Source of the DNA: Metridium senile
Lineage: Eukaryota; Cnidaria; Anthozoa; Actiniaria; Metridiidae
NCBI GenBank assembly: GCA_949775045.1
Contig: OX459097.1
Span: 20,681,668-20,745,667, forward strand
Direction: 5' to 3'
Length of the DNA: 64,000 bases
The translations under genes were made by a program, and so were the position numbers. Shown piece by piece: positions 1-12,343 of this stretch (positions are counted from its first letter, which is position 1; each line of letters begins with the position of its first letter). The notes beneath the pieces were generated by a model. It ran no database searches, had not been told where the DNA came from, and saw nothing but the letters and a program-made list of their open reading frames with translations.

Positions 1-1904
1 AAAATTATAAAGTTGTCTTATAAGATGGTCCTGCACCTTCTTATCTATATGTTAATTATTAGAGCCTCCACAGCGCACTTGATCTTCAAGTAGATTACTT
101 CTTCGGGAACCTAAAATCCTTTTACAAACATATGTTTTGCGCGTTTTGTCTGTAAAAGAGCGACTTTTATGGAATACGCTTTCACTTGAAATAAGAACCT
201 GTTTGACAGTAGATAGTTTCAACAGTAAATTCAAGACATTTATGTTAAACAAAGCTAACAGCTGGGTTTTTTTTTCTAATTAAGATTTTTTTCCAATTTT
301 CATTATTTTAGGATTTATTTTTATTATTTTTAGGATAACATATATCTATATATTAACAGACTTATAGTCTCAATAATTTTATTGTATTATCATATACTGA
401 ATTTAAATTTGTAAAGCGCTCTTGGGCAGATTTTTTTTTATCATAAATGGGTATTAATTAAGTGGTTCTCTTTGTTTTTCGTAAGGCTTCAATTTTGTCA
501 AATCACAACATGATTTAAATTCATTCAGTTAAAGTCAAAATTATATAAATTGCTATCATATACTGCTTTATTTCACGGTTGTCGTCGATCTACCTCAGCC
601 TCGATACGGTGTTGTATATTCTTTACAACTGATAACTATACAGACATTGGACATTTTTATCAAGTGTTTAAATTATTTAATAATGTGTACATTCCTTAAA
701 AAACCGCGAGCTGTCAAACAATGTTACACGTTAACGAGGCAGAGGTTCATCCACGACAACAGTGAGATTATCTTCTAATATATACACAAACGCATTGTGC
801 TGGTATTGAAAATGCACAACGTGACAGACTTGTTTATGGCAGCTAAAGGACTATTTAAAGATCATCCTGTTTCAACAAGTTTACTGATAATGATAGTTTG
901 TGTTTTGTATTAATATTATATCACATTTTTGCTTGTATGGTAAATTATTCCTAGGAACAGGTTATTATTGTCGACCTCATTTTGGGCAACGTTTATGAAC
1001 ACAGGTGTAAATTAATTTATCAACAGTAATTTAAGAATTGCTTGTATTATTTTTATTATTAGCTTCTACAAATCGCTGTTCAAAAGCTAATGATTTTTAT
1101 TTGTATATGGTTCTTGTATTTAGTTTATTTTAATAGCGGAGCTCCCGCGCGGGCCGAAGGCCCGCGCGAGCGGAGCACCATACTTAAGAAAAAATGGTAA
1201 TGCATCGAGTCTATTTTCGATGGTTTTTACACAGGTATCCCAAGCGTACGTCCGACGTCCGCGCCCATCGCGATGCTGATTGGCTGTTACATTTCGGCGG
1301 GAACAAAAGTGACGCGCGCGCCAAATAGCACTAGACCAACAAAGCAAAGTTTTCTTTTATCTTAAAAAAGGCAAACAAACAACAACAAAATACTACTTGC
1401 TAATAGCAGAGCTTTCATTAATTCAAAATAACAACGGAGAAAGATGAACTTCGAAGAACATAAAGAGAGTTGTGACCGAAGAAGAACATAAACTTGAAGG
1501 ACACAAAAACGAAGAAATTATACTAAAGAAAAGCAAAAGACTGATTCCAAAAGATCAAGAAAACGTATTTCTAGATATCTTCGTGGAAGAATATTAAAAG
1601 ACTACAGCAATTCAAAACAAATTGATAAAGAAGCGACCTTGTTTGTTATGAAAACTGTCTTCAAATTGCTTCCCTCGGCACAGTTATTGAAGGATTTTCA
1701 AGCTTGGCAGTTGAACTATGAACAATGTTTAATCCATCAAAATTCAAGTACATAAGCTTACATCTATTCGTCAAAATATGATCAATGTCATTGAAGAAAG
1801 AAAACCTCAAGAAAATAATCACCGATAAAGTAAGTTCAAGTGTTTTTATTATCCATGGTTCAAGATTATCATTTGTTTCAAGTTTTTGAGAGACAAAACT
1901 CAAA

Positions 1905-2090
1905 AATTAGTTCAATCTTCAACTCGTTTCGTCGTAGTTTTCGTGTAAAAGTACGTAGGGACTGTTTTGCAGTCTAAATTAGTTCAATCTTCAACTCGAT
2001 ATTGTCATAGTTTTTGTGTAAAAGTAGAGTCTGTTTTGCAGCCTAAATTAGTTCAATCTTCAACTCGTTTTGTCATTGTTTTACCTCATA
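1905..2090. repeat. Three tandem copies of a ~70-bp unit
   Basis: The block beginning aattagttcaatcttcaact occurs at 1,905, 1,977 and 2,046 (spacing 72 and 69), each followed by a diverged 'gtcatagtttttgtgtaaaagta' type stretch. It lies inside the TIR element and has no coding potential. Confidence 0.8.
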
Positions 2091-3100
2091 AACGGAAAAC
2101 ATCAAAGATGAATTGAAATACAAACATAATTTAAAATTGGTTGAATAACTTCTGTTTATTTAGCAATATCAACTATTTTATGCTTACTAAACGAGCTTTT
2201 TTAGTAGTTTTTACTTCAAAGTCGTTAAAGTTTTTTTTACAGAACAAAATGATGTTTTACACAAAGTTTTTCATAATAAAATACCTTGTTTTAAAATCCT
2301 TGTCTTTTCAAATCGATCTTGTGTTGGTAGAACTTATAATTCTTGAGGCGTTTAATTCCATTTCAAAATAACTTTTTGTTTTGTTTTATGATTTGCCATG
2401 ACTACTTTTTAATAAATCTAATACGATGAAAAGGTTTAACCTTTTCTATCCGGAATCCTAACTAACTTTGGAAAATAAAAGAAGGTAAAAAGCGGCCGTA
2501 AAACGACTGTTCAGCCAAAGCACTTTTTCAAGGCGTTATCAAAAGCAAAATAAGCTTAATGACTTAAAAATAAAAGGGATAATAATAAGGCTATTCACAC
2601 TATCGTTTGGGAATCGTATTTTCCATCAAAAACATTTCTGAACACTTTTTTGTCTGAACAACACTATTGACTGAAGTGACAGTTGAAAATTTGAGAAAAA
2701 GATGAAAAAGTGCATAGAATGAAAACGATAACCAACCTAAGAAAAAGCAGTGGAATTTATTACAATTTTTTTACTTACATTAAATCAATTTCCATTCATG
2801 AATTGTCCATTAACATGCTTTTATCGGACTTTTTTCAATGAGAAATCTCCGCCACTCGTGTAAATGACAAACTTTCCTTTCGTACGTTGCGTTACATGAT
2901 GGCGTCATCTACATCGATAGCCAATGAGGTTTTTGACATTATGTCAATCAAAAAAAGAGCGAGAAATATCTTACATTTTACTGGCTTTTCCAGGGCTTTG
3001 TTTTGATTCTCTCTCCGCGCGTTGAATCTCCGAAAGGTTATATTTTTCGATGAAAAATGCTATATAAATTACAATAAACAGTAAGTTGTATAATAAATCC

Positions 3101-3219
3101 CTTATTAGATATTTTCTTGGGTATTACGGGCTGGCATTTTACTCATTGCATGCTGATTAAACGTACGCAACTCGTAAAATATCAGCACGTATATTATACC
3201 CAAGAAAATATCTAATAAG
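3101..3219. repeat. Foldback hairpin with 25-bp arms
   Basis: The arms CTTATTAGATATTTTCTTGG (from 3,101) and the matching inverted copy ending at 3,219 flank about 68 bp. The hairpin sits near the right end of the 1,131-3,280 element and is probably a nested foldback MITE or a subterminal structure. Confidence 0.7.
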
Positions 3220-3964
3220 TGGTATTTACATGCACATATTGATGTTGTAAGAAAAAATTAAACTGGGAGCTCCGCTATTAGGTATTACCTAATTTGTATA
3301 TTATATCTAGCCACGTTTTTTGATGAATGCATGCCTATCAAAAAAATCAAATAATCGTAATCAGTCCATGACATGTTTACACCTCAACATCTGAATCACT
3401 GTTCATCGACGGCACCAAATACCCATCCTCCTCCTCGACGAGTCCCATAAACTCAACGTACGGCTTGTCACGTGTCATGAAAGTCTCCATCCTTTGAATT
3501 ACGTCATTGAACGGTGGTCGGTCCTGCGCATGTTCTTTCCAGCAGTCTTTCATGAGGGAATATCTAAAGATAAACGTTTTAGGGTTAGATGGAATAAGAT
3601 AACAAAACTGAATCTTATTAACTTATCTCAAAATCTTGCCAATATAACCCTCGCGTGAAAGGAACATCTTAATTTGTGTTAGCATGCTAATTTGTACGTT
3701 TTGGTTTAAGAATTAGTACATACGTACATAAGCGCAGAATATTCCGCTTAAAACAAACTAACAAATATGTTTTTGAATAATATAATATTATATTATATTA
3801 TTTTGGGGTTCTAATCTGAATAACTTACACATCATCAGGACACAGATCAGGTTTATCCATCCTATAGCCTTCCTTCAGAAGGGATAGAAGCTGCTGGTTG
3901 CAGACAGTACGGTAGGGTAACTTGCCTTTCAAAACAAAACAATGCACTGTTAAATAATTTAAAG

Positions 3965-4180
3965 TTGATCATGTCCATCAATAACATCAGCCTGATCTTC
4001 ATATTATGTTCATCATCATCATTATTATTATTATGTCAATCATCAGCATCATTAAAACGTCCATCATCATCATCATCAATATGTATGTCCATCATCATCA
4101 TCATTATTAAGCTCATATTATATTTCTGCTTATCGTTATCATATTGATCACTAATATCACTATCGTTGCCATTCATATTT
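3965..4180. repeat. ATC/ATT microsatellite in the RTK intron, copy A
   Basis: Imperfect (CAT)n and (ATT)n runs lie in the intron between exons 9 and 10. The copy-B equivalent is 45,010-45,225. Open frames across it, such as poly-Met or poly-Ile, are artefacts of the trinucleotide repeat. Confidence 0.8.
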
Positions 4181-7100
4181 AAATTTCAAATAATTTGAAA
4201 AGAATTGCCATCAACGTTATCGCTGTATTTGTATATTATATGTGACATAATCTTTTTCATCTAAATCATATCTTTATTACATTTTCAACGAGTCACTAAT
4301 AAAATGGGTTATAATAAATTAATCTTCATTGTCATCCTTACATCATCGCAATCGCTACGATTAAAACTAGTTCAATTAACGATCTTGAGATCAAAAGGTA
4401 TCATGGGATATATTCCAATGGGCATTATGAGTGAGTCGACGAGACATTCAAAGTGCGTATGCAAGTGTTAAGAAAAGAATAATACGAAATAAAAAGTATA
4501 GTTTAGCTCAGCATCTTAAATTAGCTGTAGACCATGTGTTTTTCTTACCCAAAGAGTATATCTCCCAAAGCACCACGCCGTATGACCATCTGATAAGAAC
4601 AACAGCATTATGTTTTAATTACTTTGGATTTGAATGGAATGCTCTTTCAACATGTGTGGTATTTCAATAATAGATTGTTATGGGTGGCAGTCAATTATGT
4701 TTCTATTAAATTGCACTTACACGTCACTTTTGCTGGTAAATATCTGGTCATCCATAGCTTCAGGCGACATCCATTTTAAAGGCAGCTTACGGCGTCCCTG
4801 GGCCTGGTACACCTGATCCTCATATGTCACGTGACGAGAAAGACCAAAATCAGCGACTTTAGCAACAAAGCCATCAGCTAAAAGAATGTTACGAGTAGCA
4901 AGATCACGATGAACGATTCCCTTTGATGACAAGTACTCCTGTATATACAAGATGAGGAGATTAAAATACAAATAACAACAAAATTAAACCAAGACCTTAA
5001 AATAAAGATAAAACTTAAAACCCTACAAACATAAAATCTACAATAATCTTTATTACTTGTATACATGCCACACCGCTGTTTTCACACTGAACGTAGATCG
5101 AATAATAACAATATGTATTTTATATTTGTCATTCTCTAGCGACATTCTTTGAAATATATATTATATTTCACTCATTAATTTCTAGGTCTGAGAACTGCAT
5201 ATTTTTTTAATTCATCCTCCTTACCATTCCTTGTGCAATTTGCCACGAGAAAGACATCAGTTCCTCTAGCAGTTCCTCTGCACTGTCATGGTCTTTGCCC
5301 TTCTCATTCTCCCTCTGTGGAGTTGTTTATTGAACGACGAATCAGCACATATGTCTGAAAATAAAAAAACAAGTTATGATAAACAGCAAAATCCTGCATA
5401 ATAAAACCCCGAGTGAATCTGTAACATTTTATATAACCCTATTTATGTTTATTTTGTCGAATTAATTGTATTACCATGGTATATAGTAAGACAGGCAAGT
5501 CTTTAAAGCTTTAATCGCCGCATATGCATCGTGACTAAAAAGATACGAATTTCAATTTAATTGGTTCATTTGATGTAAGCTCCGCCTACAAACTCGGAAA
5601 AACCGAAAATCTAATTGAAAAACCGAAAATCTAATTGAGAATCGCAGCATTGCTAGTCGCGATACAACAATTTTCGCTGTATTAATACACTGTACAAAAT
5701 TACTCGATTCTGCTTGGACGAGAGGAGTATAATTAAATCATAAAATGTACTCTGCAGAGTACCAATTGGTTGTTCAGTATATTATAAATAAAAAAAAAAC
5801 GCACGATCTTCTCATACAATTTCTAACTAATAAATACTCTACTACTACTACTTTACGTAGTCCTATGGTCGGTAAGTTTGCACTACTTGCCTTCTTGCGT
5901 TTCTCCCTCAGGAAGTTAAGCAAGTCTCCGTATCGTGCAAACTCTACAACTAAAAACACTTGTTCTTCTTTAGTGCAGCAGGCAACCATACTAATGATGT
6001 TTCTATGGCAACCAACATTCTTCATCAAGTCGATTTCACGAAGAAATTCTTTTTTCTCATCTTCTAATGCTCCGTCTGCCAGTTTATATTTACAATAAAA
6101 ACAAAATAATGAATGAATAGATGCTCAAATATATACATAAACACAATTAATAAATGGAAGTGATTTACAGAAGAAATCAATAAAAATACAATGATGAATA
6201 CATGTGAAACGAACGTGAATGATCAATCATTAAAACAAATTATAGAGTATTTGCACAATTATAATATCCTATTAATATGTTCTTACTCACCGTGTAACAT
6301 TTTCACAGCTACGACAACATCTTTAATGATGTTTTGTTTATCTGGGACTAATTTCTCTCCCGTCCCATCGGTGTTGTTTGTGTCTTTCAAATCTATGTCA
6401 ATGCGTCCTTTCCATACTTTACCAAAAGCTCCATGGCCAATCTCTTGTAGTAGTTCAACCTTTTCAAGCGATACTTCCAATGAGTCTTCACGAGAGGATT
6501 GCCTGTGCGGTAAAACTGAAATATCAATCTGAAAAAATAGTCTGTTATGGAAATAGAAAATCGGAATTGCAGCACATGAAAGTATTTTTTCTAGTATAAT
6601 TTTCAAACAATCGCTACAGTCATACCAATTTAAGCAACAAAGGTATCTTATAATTCACTTTGATTTAGACCAGCATGAACACAGCTTCACGACTATTCAG
6701 TATTGGAATGAGCTAGCAGAACATTTACACTAGGTTAAAAGGTGACATATCTAAAACATGTTGATCGCGTTAGAATTCGAGTATAACGATGATGATACAC
6801 GATGATAGGCTCGGAATAAACATTTCAATAAATATACATGTCAAACTAGCTGATCAAGGTTGACGAAACAGTGAATTTTAACAAACTATTTACCTGTTTG
6901 CCTGCTTTTTGTTTCTCTTCTTAATAAACACGTAGAACACCAACAAGATGACAAGTACCAGGACACCGCTCCCCACACCTACTGCTATTGCAATGATGGA
7001 AGAGGTATTCTTGATATTTTTGCTCTTTTTGTTTTTAGTTGTTATATTGTTGGTGGAGGTCTTCCATGTCGATGTAACAGGCGATGTGGCGATGGCGAAT

Positions 7101-8350
7101 TAGCTGAATACCATAGACAGAGGAACATAAGCAATTAAGAAATGTCCACAAAAAAAATAACAGAGACAGAATCAAGCTATTTATCAATCAATATACAATA
7201 GAATACAAGTGCTTTACAATTATCACGCTTACGAACTTTTTTAGTTTTAGATAGCAGTATACTTTTTAGAGACTAATTTTAGTGACTGGCTCATTACATA
7301 CAACACAACTAATTTCTTTTGATTGTAAGCAGCTTCGTGGATGCAACAAAGTGCACCATTAAATCAAATAGTGGTCCGAACCGGCACATATGATAATTGT
7401 AAAGCTCATTGAGACATGTGAAATGCACTTATTTAATGCGGTCTTAAAATAATACATTAAATTGCATATAGCTAATTCAATTAACTTTGTCGCTGATTTA
7501 TAATGCCTAAGCCTAATCGTCAGACCGAAAGGGATCGTGGGATATCTTTTAACGAGGCGAATGAAGCGTGCTAAGCGTGTAAAACATTCAACATGTATTT
7601 GCAAGTGTTCTTCAGTGGAAACAAAAACACAAATTACGGTTTAGGAAACTTGAAAACTCATGAAATTTTAAAATCCCATGACCACTTTCGCTCTCAAGAT
7701 TAGGCTTTAGGCTTGTTTCAGCGACAAGGTTAATTGAATTGGCTATATTGTTATATTTTGAAATTATTAACGGTGTATTTCAAAGAAACACTAGTTTTCG
7801 CAGAATTTATAACATGCCTTCAGTTTTGAAAAAAAAACAAGTGAATACCTTTGTGTTTATAGTCAACAATTTAAGTTTTAAATAAATCAGTGTAATTATA
7901 ATATTAAATTAAAAAGGGGGTTTCAGTCGTAAACTACAGCATCAAAAGGGGGATCACTCAAACAAACAAACAAAAAAACACACAAAAAACACACACAAAA
8001 AAACAGCCACGTGTTCAATAAAGAACCCTAAACTTCGACAGAGTGATTTATCAAAGACTTGAACTATAAAAAAGTGATGAAAAAAGTGATTTATGATATA
8101 AAGAAGTACAGATGGAGCTTCAGCGTGCTGATTTTTACGATGTAGCCGTGAATACAACCATGTTGACAACTGAACACAGACTGTAAGTACTGTATCAAAG
8201 TGATTAAGGTATCAAAAATATAGGTACTTATCTAGGAGGGGGATCTCTGCAATTATCCGTAGGTAGGAGGGGGGATCACTGCAATGTATGTACTGATGAA
8301 GGGGGGATCCGCTAAGTTTCGCTGTGTCCGAACTAAAATCCTCCGCACAA

Positions 8351-8375
8351 CCCCCCCCCCCCCCCCCCCCCCCCC
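8351..8375. repeat. Poly-C tract in copy A intron 3
   Basis: About 25 consecutive C follow a stretch with repeated 'aggaggggggatc' words (8,235-8,310). The block from about 8,105 to 8,375 is missing from copy B, which jumps from 48,690 straight to the sequence after the tract. Homopolymer length is probably unreliable in the assembly. Confidence 0.7.
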
Positions 8376-10303
8376 GATAAATAATGACCAGGCCTTATCA
8401 TGAATAACGCAACGCAATGCACAAACTATGGAAATTGCTTTATGTCAAAGTCGATGTTTTAAAATTAGGACAACGAATTCTTTCGGATTTGAAAATCATT
8501 ATTAAACAACTTTAATTGGATCAAATATACCAAATGTGCCTTGTGTGATATTTTTTTTTTGATATTTATTTTTTTTTTTTTTGCTTATCACTTAGTATAT
8601 CAGTATCATATCATACTTACATTTGTCTTGGAAGGTAATGTTCATCTTGAATCCTTTAGCAGTATATTGTCGATCAGACCTAAACATCACCATTATATCC
8701 CTTCCACTTGAAGACAATTTCTGAGAAAGCAGGTTTGGTTTCCTGCTAAAGTTTCCCAACACCACACTATTGTCATCAGATCCATCTCGAACCACTACAT
8801 AGTCTCCAGGTTGAGCCAAGTCAAAATAATCAAACTTAATGTTGACTATTTTGTTTTTTGGTGCAATAACGAGCCACGTGCACAGTTGGTTATTAGGGTA
8901 ATACGATGGGTAAAAAGGACTTGTAATTGGCCGTTGATCTCGTAAATACTGAACTGTTTTACAGGCTGTGAATAAGACAAAAGATACCGATCGATGTTTA
9001 AATACGATTTTGAGATCTTATGTATTGCCACAATGATATGCATTTGTACCAAAATAATAAGTAATATTTGTACTTCCTGTATTTGGACTTTGGCAGCAAA
9101 TATTCTGAAAACTACCAATTATATTTCAGAGTTCACTCGAGTTTAAAATTGGATATTCTCGCAATCAATTGTACACTACATTCACCGTTGAGCACTCAAA
9201 AACAAAGAATCAGTTTCGCCATCACTAGTAAACGATGACCATATAACAAATCTAGTGTATTCTCTACCTGCTACCTTTTGAACTTTGTTTCCGTGCTGGG
9301 TTATCGATATTTTAAACCAATAATGATTTGATGAAAAAATAACCAATTAATAAGAGCACTTATTATATGATCGTTGCTATATAATAAGTCATTTTATTGA
9401 TGGCTATTACCTCTCGGTTTGTCATAAACTTCACCGGTCAATGAAAATCCTTTGTCAGTACCAGATTCATCAGACTTAAACTCCACCCATAAACCCGGTC
9501 CACTAGATGTCCACATTGAATAACTGTCGACGTCAGTTTTTCTGCTAAAGTTTTTCAACACCACATCACCTTTCTGTTTTCCTTCTGTTACCAAAACATA
9601 GTCCCCAGGTTGTGACAAATTATAGACATCAAACCTGAATCCGACTATCTTGTCGCGTGGAGGGTATATACGCAAATTACATTCCTGGTTATTGCTATAG
9701 TTGGCTGGGTAAAGTGGACTTGTGATGTCAAAATGCACTGGTCCTCCAGAATTTTGAAAATAACCTACTTGTAAAGGCGATGCACATTCTAAAATCAGGA
9801 AAAATATTTATAGCTAACAAATCCTATTATGAGCAATTTTTAAAATTTCTTAGCAGTAAAAGATGCAATTAAAGTACTTGTGAGTAAGGAATGATGTTTG
9901 AAATAACTCTAGACCTTAGATCACATGTACTTTAGATGTATGGCAAGCATATCGGCAGTTTTTGTAATTTTTGTAGCCCATTGTCGTCCATTGTTTGTTT
10001 GGATGTCTATTTGTACGCGTGTTTGGTCGTTTGTTTCTTATAATCACACCTTTTCCTTCAGTTTTCGTTTGGAAATCGTCAAGTTTAAATGGTTGACAAA
10101 GCACAACTATCGTCAATCCAAATACAATGGAATGTTGAACCATCTTAGTCGTAGATTCCTTTGCTCAAACCTGTTTAAACGAGAGATCAAAAGCAACTAT
10201 TTCTACATAGTATTGCAAAGAAAAGCAAATTACATTAGAGCGAAAACACTAAAAGCATGAAATAAAAACAAAATATATATTAATAAATATTTTTATTTAT
10301 ACG

Positions 10304-10366
10304 GAAACTAGCGAGTAAACTAGTATAGGCTGCGTCGGATATCGTTTGATATAACCGATAGGTAAT
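10304..10366. repeat. Dispersed repeat 'GAAACTAGCGAG...' (Penelope-terminal-like), copy 1 of 4
   Basis: The motif GAAACTAGCGAGTAAACTAG followed by tataggctgcgtc and gataggtaatat occurs here and at about 51,865, 54,197 and 60,988. At 54,197 and 60,988 it continues into GAAATTTGTAACACCGTAAA, the same sequence as in the foldback at 12,185-12,343. The family therefore appears to be one terminal repeat type. Confidence 0.7.
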
Positions 10367-10370
10367 ATTT

Positions 10371-10558
10371 AAGAAATATAAAACGGCGCGCGTGTCTATG
10401 TACTGTGATATAAACACGCTGGGAGATGTAGAGCACGAGAGAAGCAAGCTTAGAAACACGAGCGCAGCGAGTGTTTTTCTTGCTTCTTGAGTGCTCTACA
10501 TCTCCCAGCGTGTTTATATCACAGTACATAGACACAAGCGGCCGTTTTATATTTCTTT
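10371..10558. mobile_element. Foldback element with ~75-bp arms, copy A only
   Basis: An inverted repeat in which the left arm (aagaaatataaaacgg ... gtagagcac) matches the right arm ending at 10,558. The surrounding segment of about 360 bp (10,367-10,728) is absent at the equivalent point of copy B (51,927). It is therefore an insertion after duplication or a clean loss in copy B. Confidence 0.75.
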
Positions 10559-11306
10559 TATGAAATTTTTTCGCAAAAAAAATGCAGAGAAAACTTTTTT
10601 ACCGAATGTTCGTAAACACGTTAGAATCAGAGCGCGCGCGACAGCATTCGTCATTTTCATTCTCTGTTGTCTCATATAGACATGGCCATCAACCAATCAG
10701 AGCGCGCGTTAGATACCAAAAATTTTATAAATAGAGAATACTTCATGGAAAGTGCGCGCGTACGGTTTTTATTCATCATCATCAATGTTTCCCGCTCGGC
10801 GCGTGATCGGCCTTGGGGCGTGATTGCTTGGAGCAAGGGAAAATTCACGAGTTGTGCAGTATCAAAAAAACGAAACTACGAGTGAATAAAAACTGTACAA
10901 AGCACTTTCCATGCTGTATTCTGTTTATTATAGTACATACTGAGAAATTTGATAATATTCCATAATCTTTTATTTGATTCTCAAACTGCAAAATATACGT
11001 AAATGCGATGAAGAATATTGTATTACAATTGGTACAAAGATCATTGAAAACAAGTATAATGATCATTAAGCTTGAATATGTACTGTAAAACTGCAAAATC
11101 ATATCAGTGATATGCAGAAAAGACCAATACAGAAATTCTTGCCTTAAACACAAATAGAATGAAATGCTGCATTTTTGTGAAAAAAATGTTTAACTTAGGT
11201 TATTCAGAATCCGAATCTTAGTACACTTCTAATTCGCTTCCATTTTCTCTTTTCAACAATTGAGGTTTCGCTTTGCGAAGGAACAACAGGAGAAGTATTC
11301 AGAGTG

Positions 11307-11846
11307 TTAACTAAAATATTGAAATACCCGCCGTTTTAATATACTTGCTCCTTCAAATAACTTCAACGTCGTTGGCTGCGGTATATATGATGAACAAGAC
11401 GCACTATGGTCGACTGTGGTTTGTTGTTGAACTGTCTTTGACTCGGTGCAGCTCAGAATTTCAGACATTTTACGTTGCTGTTCTATGTTAACGGAACTAT
11501 AGTTCACTATACTTTGTAAGTTTTTGTGACCACTTAACTGCATGATGTGTGTTGGAGGAATGCCATTGTCATTGAGTTTCTGAATCATTCCTTTACGAGC
11601 GCTGTGATTTGTTAGCCGTTCATTTGAGAGATTGCCCTTTGTCGCAATCGTTTTCATAAGCGTATTTAGTTTGTTTACATCTTTTCGTCTAACCGAAAGA
11701 ATGAATTCAGCTAGATATCTATCTAGCTCTTGCGGCTCTATTTCGTTAATAACTTCTCTTTGCTCATTTTGTGATGTTAGATAGCGTTTTAAAAGCTTTA
11801 CATCTCGCTCAGTTTTTCCCTTAGTATTCTTAGTTTTGTAGACTTT
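11307..11846 (-). pseudogene. Tyrosine recombinase relic (Crypton/DUF3504-like), copy A
   Basis: A 179-codon open frame. Its first part resembles the N-terminal helical domain (ERDVKLLKRYLTSQNEQREV, then ELDRYLAEFILSVRRKD). It then jumps directly to the C-terminal catalytic end: LTNHSARKG supplies the HxxR box, QLSGHKNLQS the GHK box, and VNYSSV the candidate nucleophile tyrosine. The central part of the catalytic domain is missing, so this is an internally deleted, inactive fragment. Such HSARK/SGHKN proteins belong to the eukaryotic tyrosine-recombinase families of Cryptons and related genes. It is duplicated together with the RTK locus. Confidence 0.7.
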
Positions 11847-12184
11847 CTACATAATCCTCTACAGTGTCATTGGGAGAAACCAATCTATGTTCTTCCATTC
11901 TTATGCTTTCGACTACTTCTTACAGTAAGAACGACCTATTTTAGTAAAATAACAATAACAACAACACTGACACTGCTGACAAGACTATTTCGCTCAATGA
12001 CAAAGCTACCAAGTCCACCCGCGCAGGGATGAAAACCATTCAACATCGTTCGTCCAATCAGATCCGCGAACGCCTACTTTTTCACGGTGAAAAAACGTCG
12101 TTCGTCTCTCTGATTGGCTGAGACCAGTGAATGAACGAAAATTTACTGAATATATTTTCAGTGAGTATTTCTCAGTACGTATAT

Positions 12185-12343
12185 AATAAAATGAAATTTG
12201 TAACACCTTAAAAATGTTGACTTTAATGGAGTTTCGAGCTTTAGCCCTCCGTCTTTTACTCCTACGAAGGGCTAAAGCTCGAAACGTCATTAAAGTTAAG
12301 TCAAAATTTTTTACGGTGTTACATTTCATTATATTACCTATCG
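12185..12343. repeat. Foldback Penelope-type terminal repeat with hammerhead-like cores, copy A
   Basis: The inverted arms GAAATTTGTAACACC ... GGTGTTACATTTC enclose two facing copies of a block ending GCTCGAAACGTCATTAAAG. The block at 12,260-12,288 reads as a short stem (GGGC/GCTC) followed by CGAAACGTC. This is the layout of the small hammerhead motifs known from Penelope-like element ends, but the CUGANGA box is degenerate here (CTACGAA). Confidence 0.55.

Larger units (their letters stand above)
1131..3280. mobile_element. DNA transposon-like element with 16-bp perfect TIRs, ~2.15 kb
   Basis: TAATAGCGGAGCTCCC at 1,131-1,146 is repeated inverted at 3,265-3,280. The element is present in copy A only: copy B runs without a break through the matching point near 44,310. 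It has no convincing transposase and is probably non-autonomous. Part of its interior (about 2,690-2,910) resembles the interior of the P-like element at 19,250-19,470. It also contains a threefold tandem repeat near 1,905-2,090 and a hairpin at 3,101-3,219. Confidence 0.75.
3377..10143 (-). pseudogene. CUB-CUB receptor tyrosine kinase, disrupted copy
   Basis: Paralogue of the receptor at 44,428-51,702 with the same eleven exons: 10050-10143, 9411-9788, 8621-8965, 6894-7103, 6291-6502, 5891-6075, 5225-5354, 4721-4938, 4549-4589, 3829-3925, 3377-3563. Exon 4 is 210 nt instead of 211: one T is missing near 7,089 (gatgtggcg against gatgttggcg), which shifts the frame before the membrane helix and gives a stop 20 codons later. 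Exon 7 is 130 nt instead of 138: eight bases are missing near 5,309-5,312, giving an in-frame TGA after STEGE. CUB1 has one extra codon. The remaining kinase exons, including HRDLATRN and DFG, are open. The locus could still encode a secreted CUB-CUB protein of about 292 residues. A single-base sequencing error could explain the first lesion but hardly both. Confidence 0.85.

Noticed and set aside
4431..4816. Plus-strand frames across the RTK locus (also 45,474-45,877, 5,745-6,098, 46,825-47,058)
   Set aside because: Antisense shadows of the minus-strand kinase exons and introns. They have no domain, and the sense exons show conserved kinase motifs.
9925..10260. 111-codon plus-strand frame, conserved in copy B (51,484-51,819)
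   Set aside because: Conserved only because the duplication is recent. It overlaps exon 1 of the RTK in antisense and has no recognisable domain.
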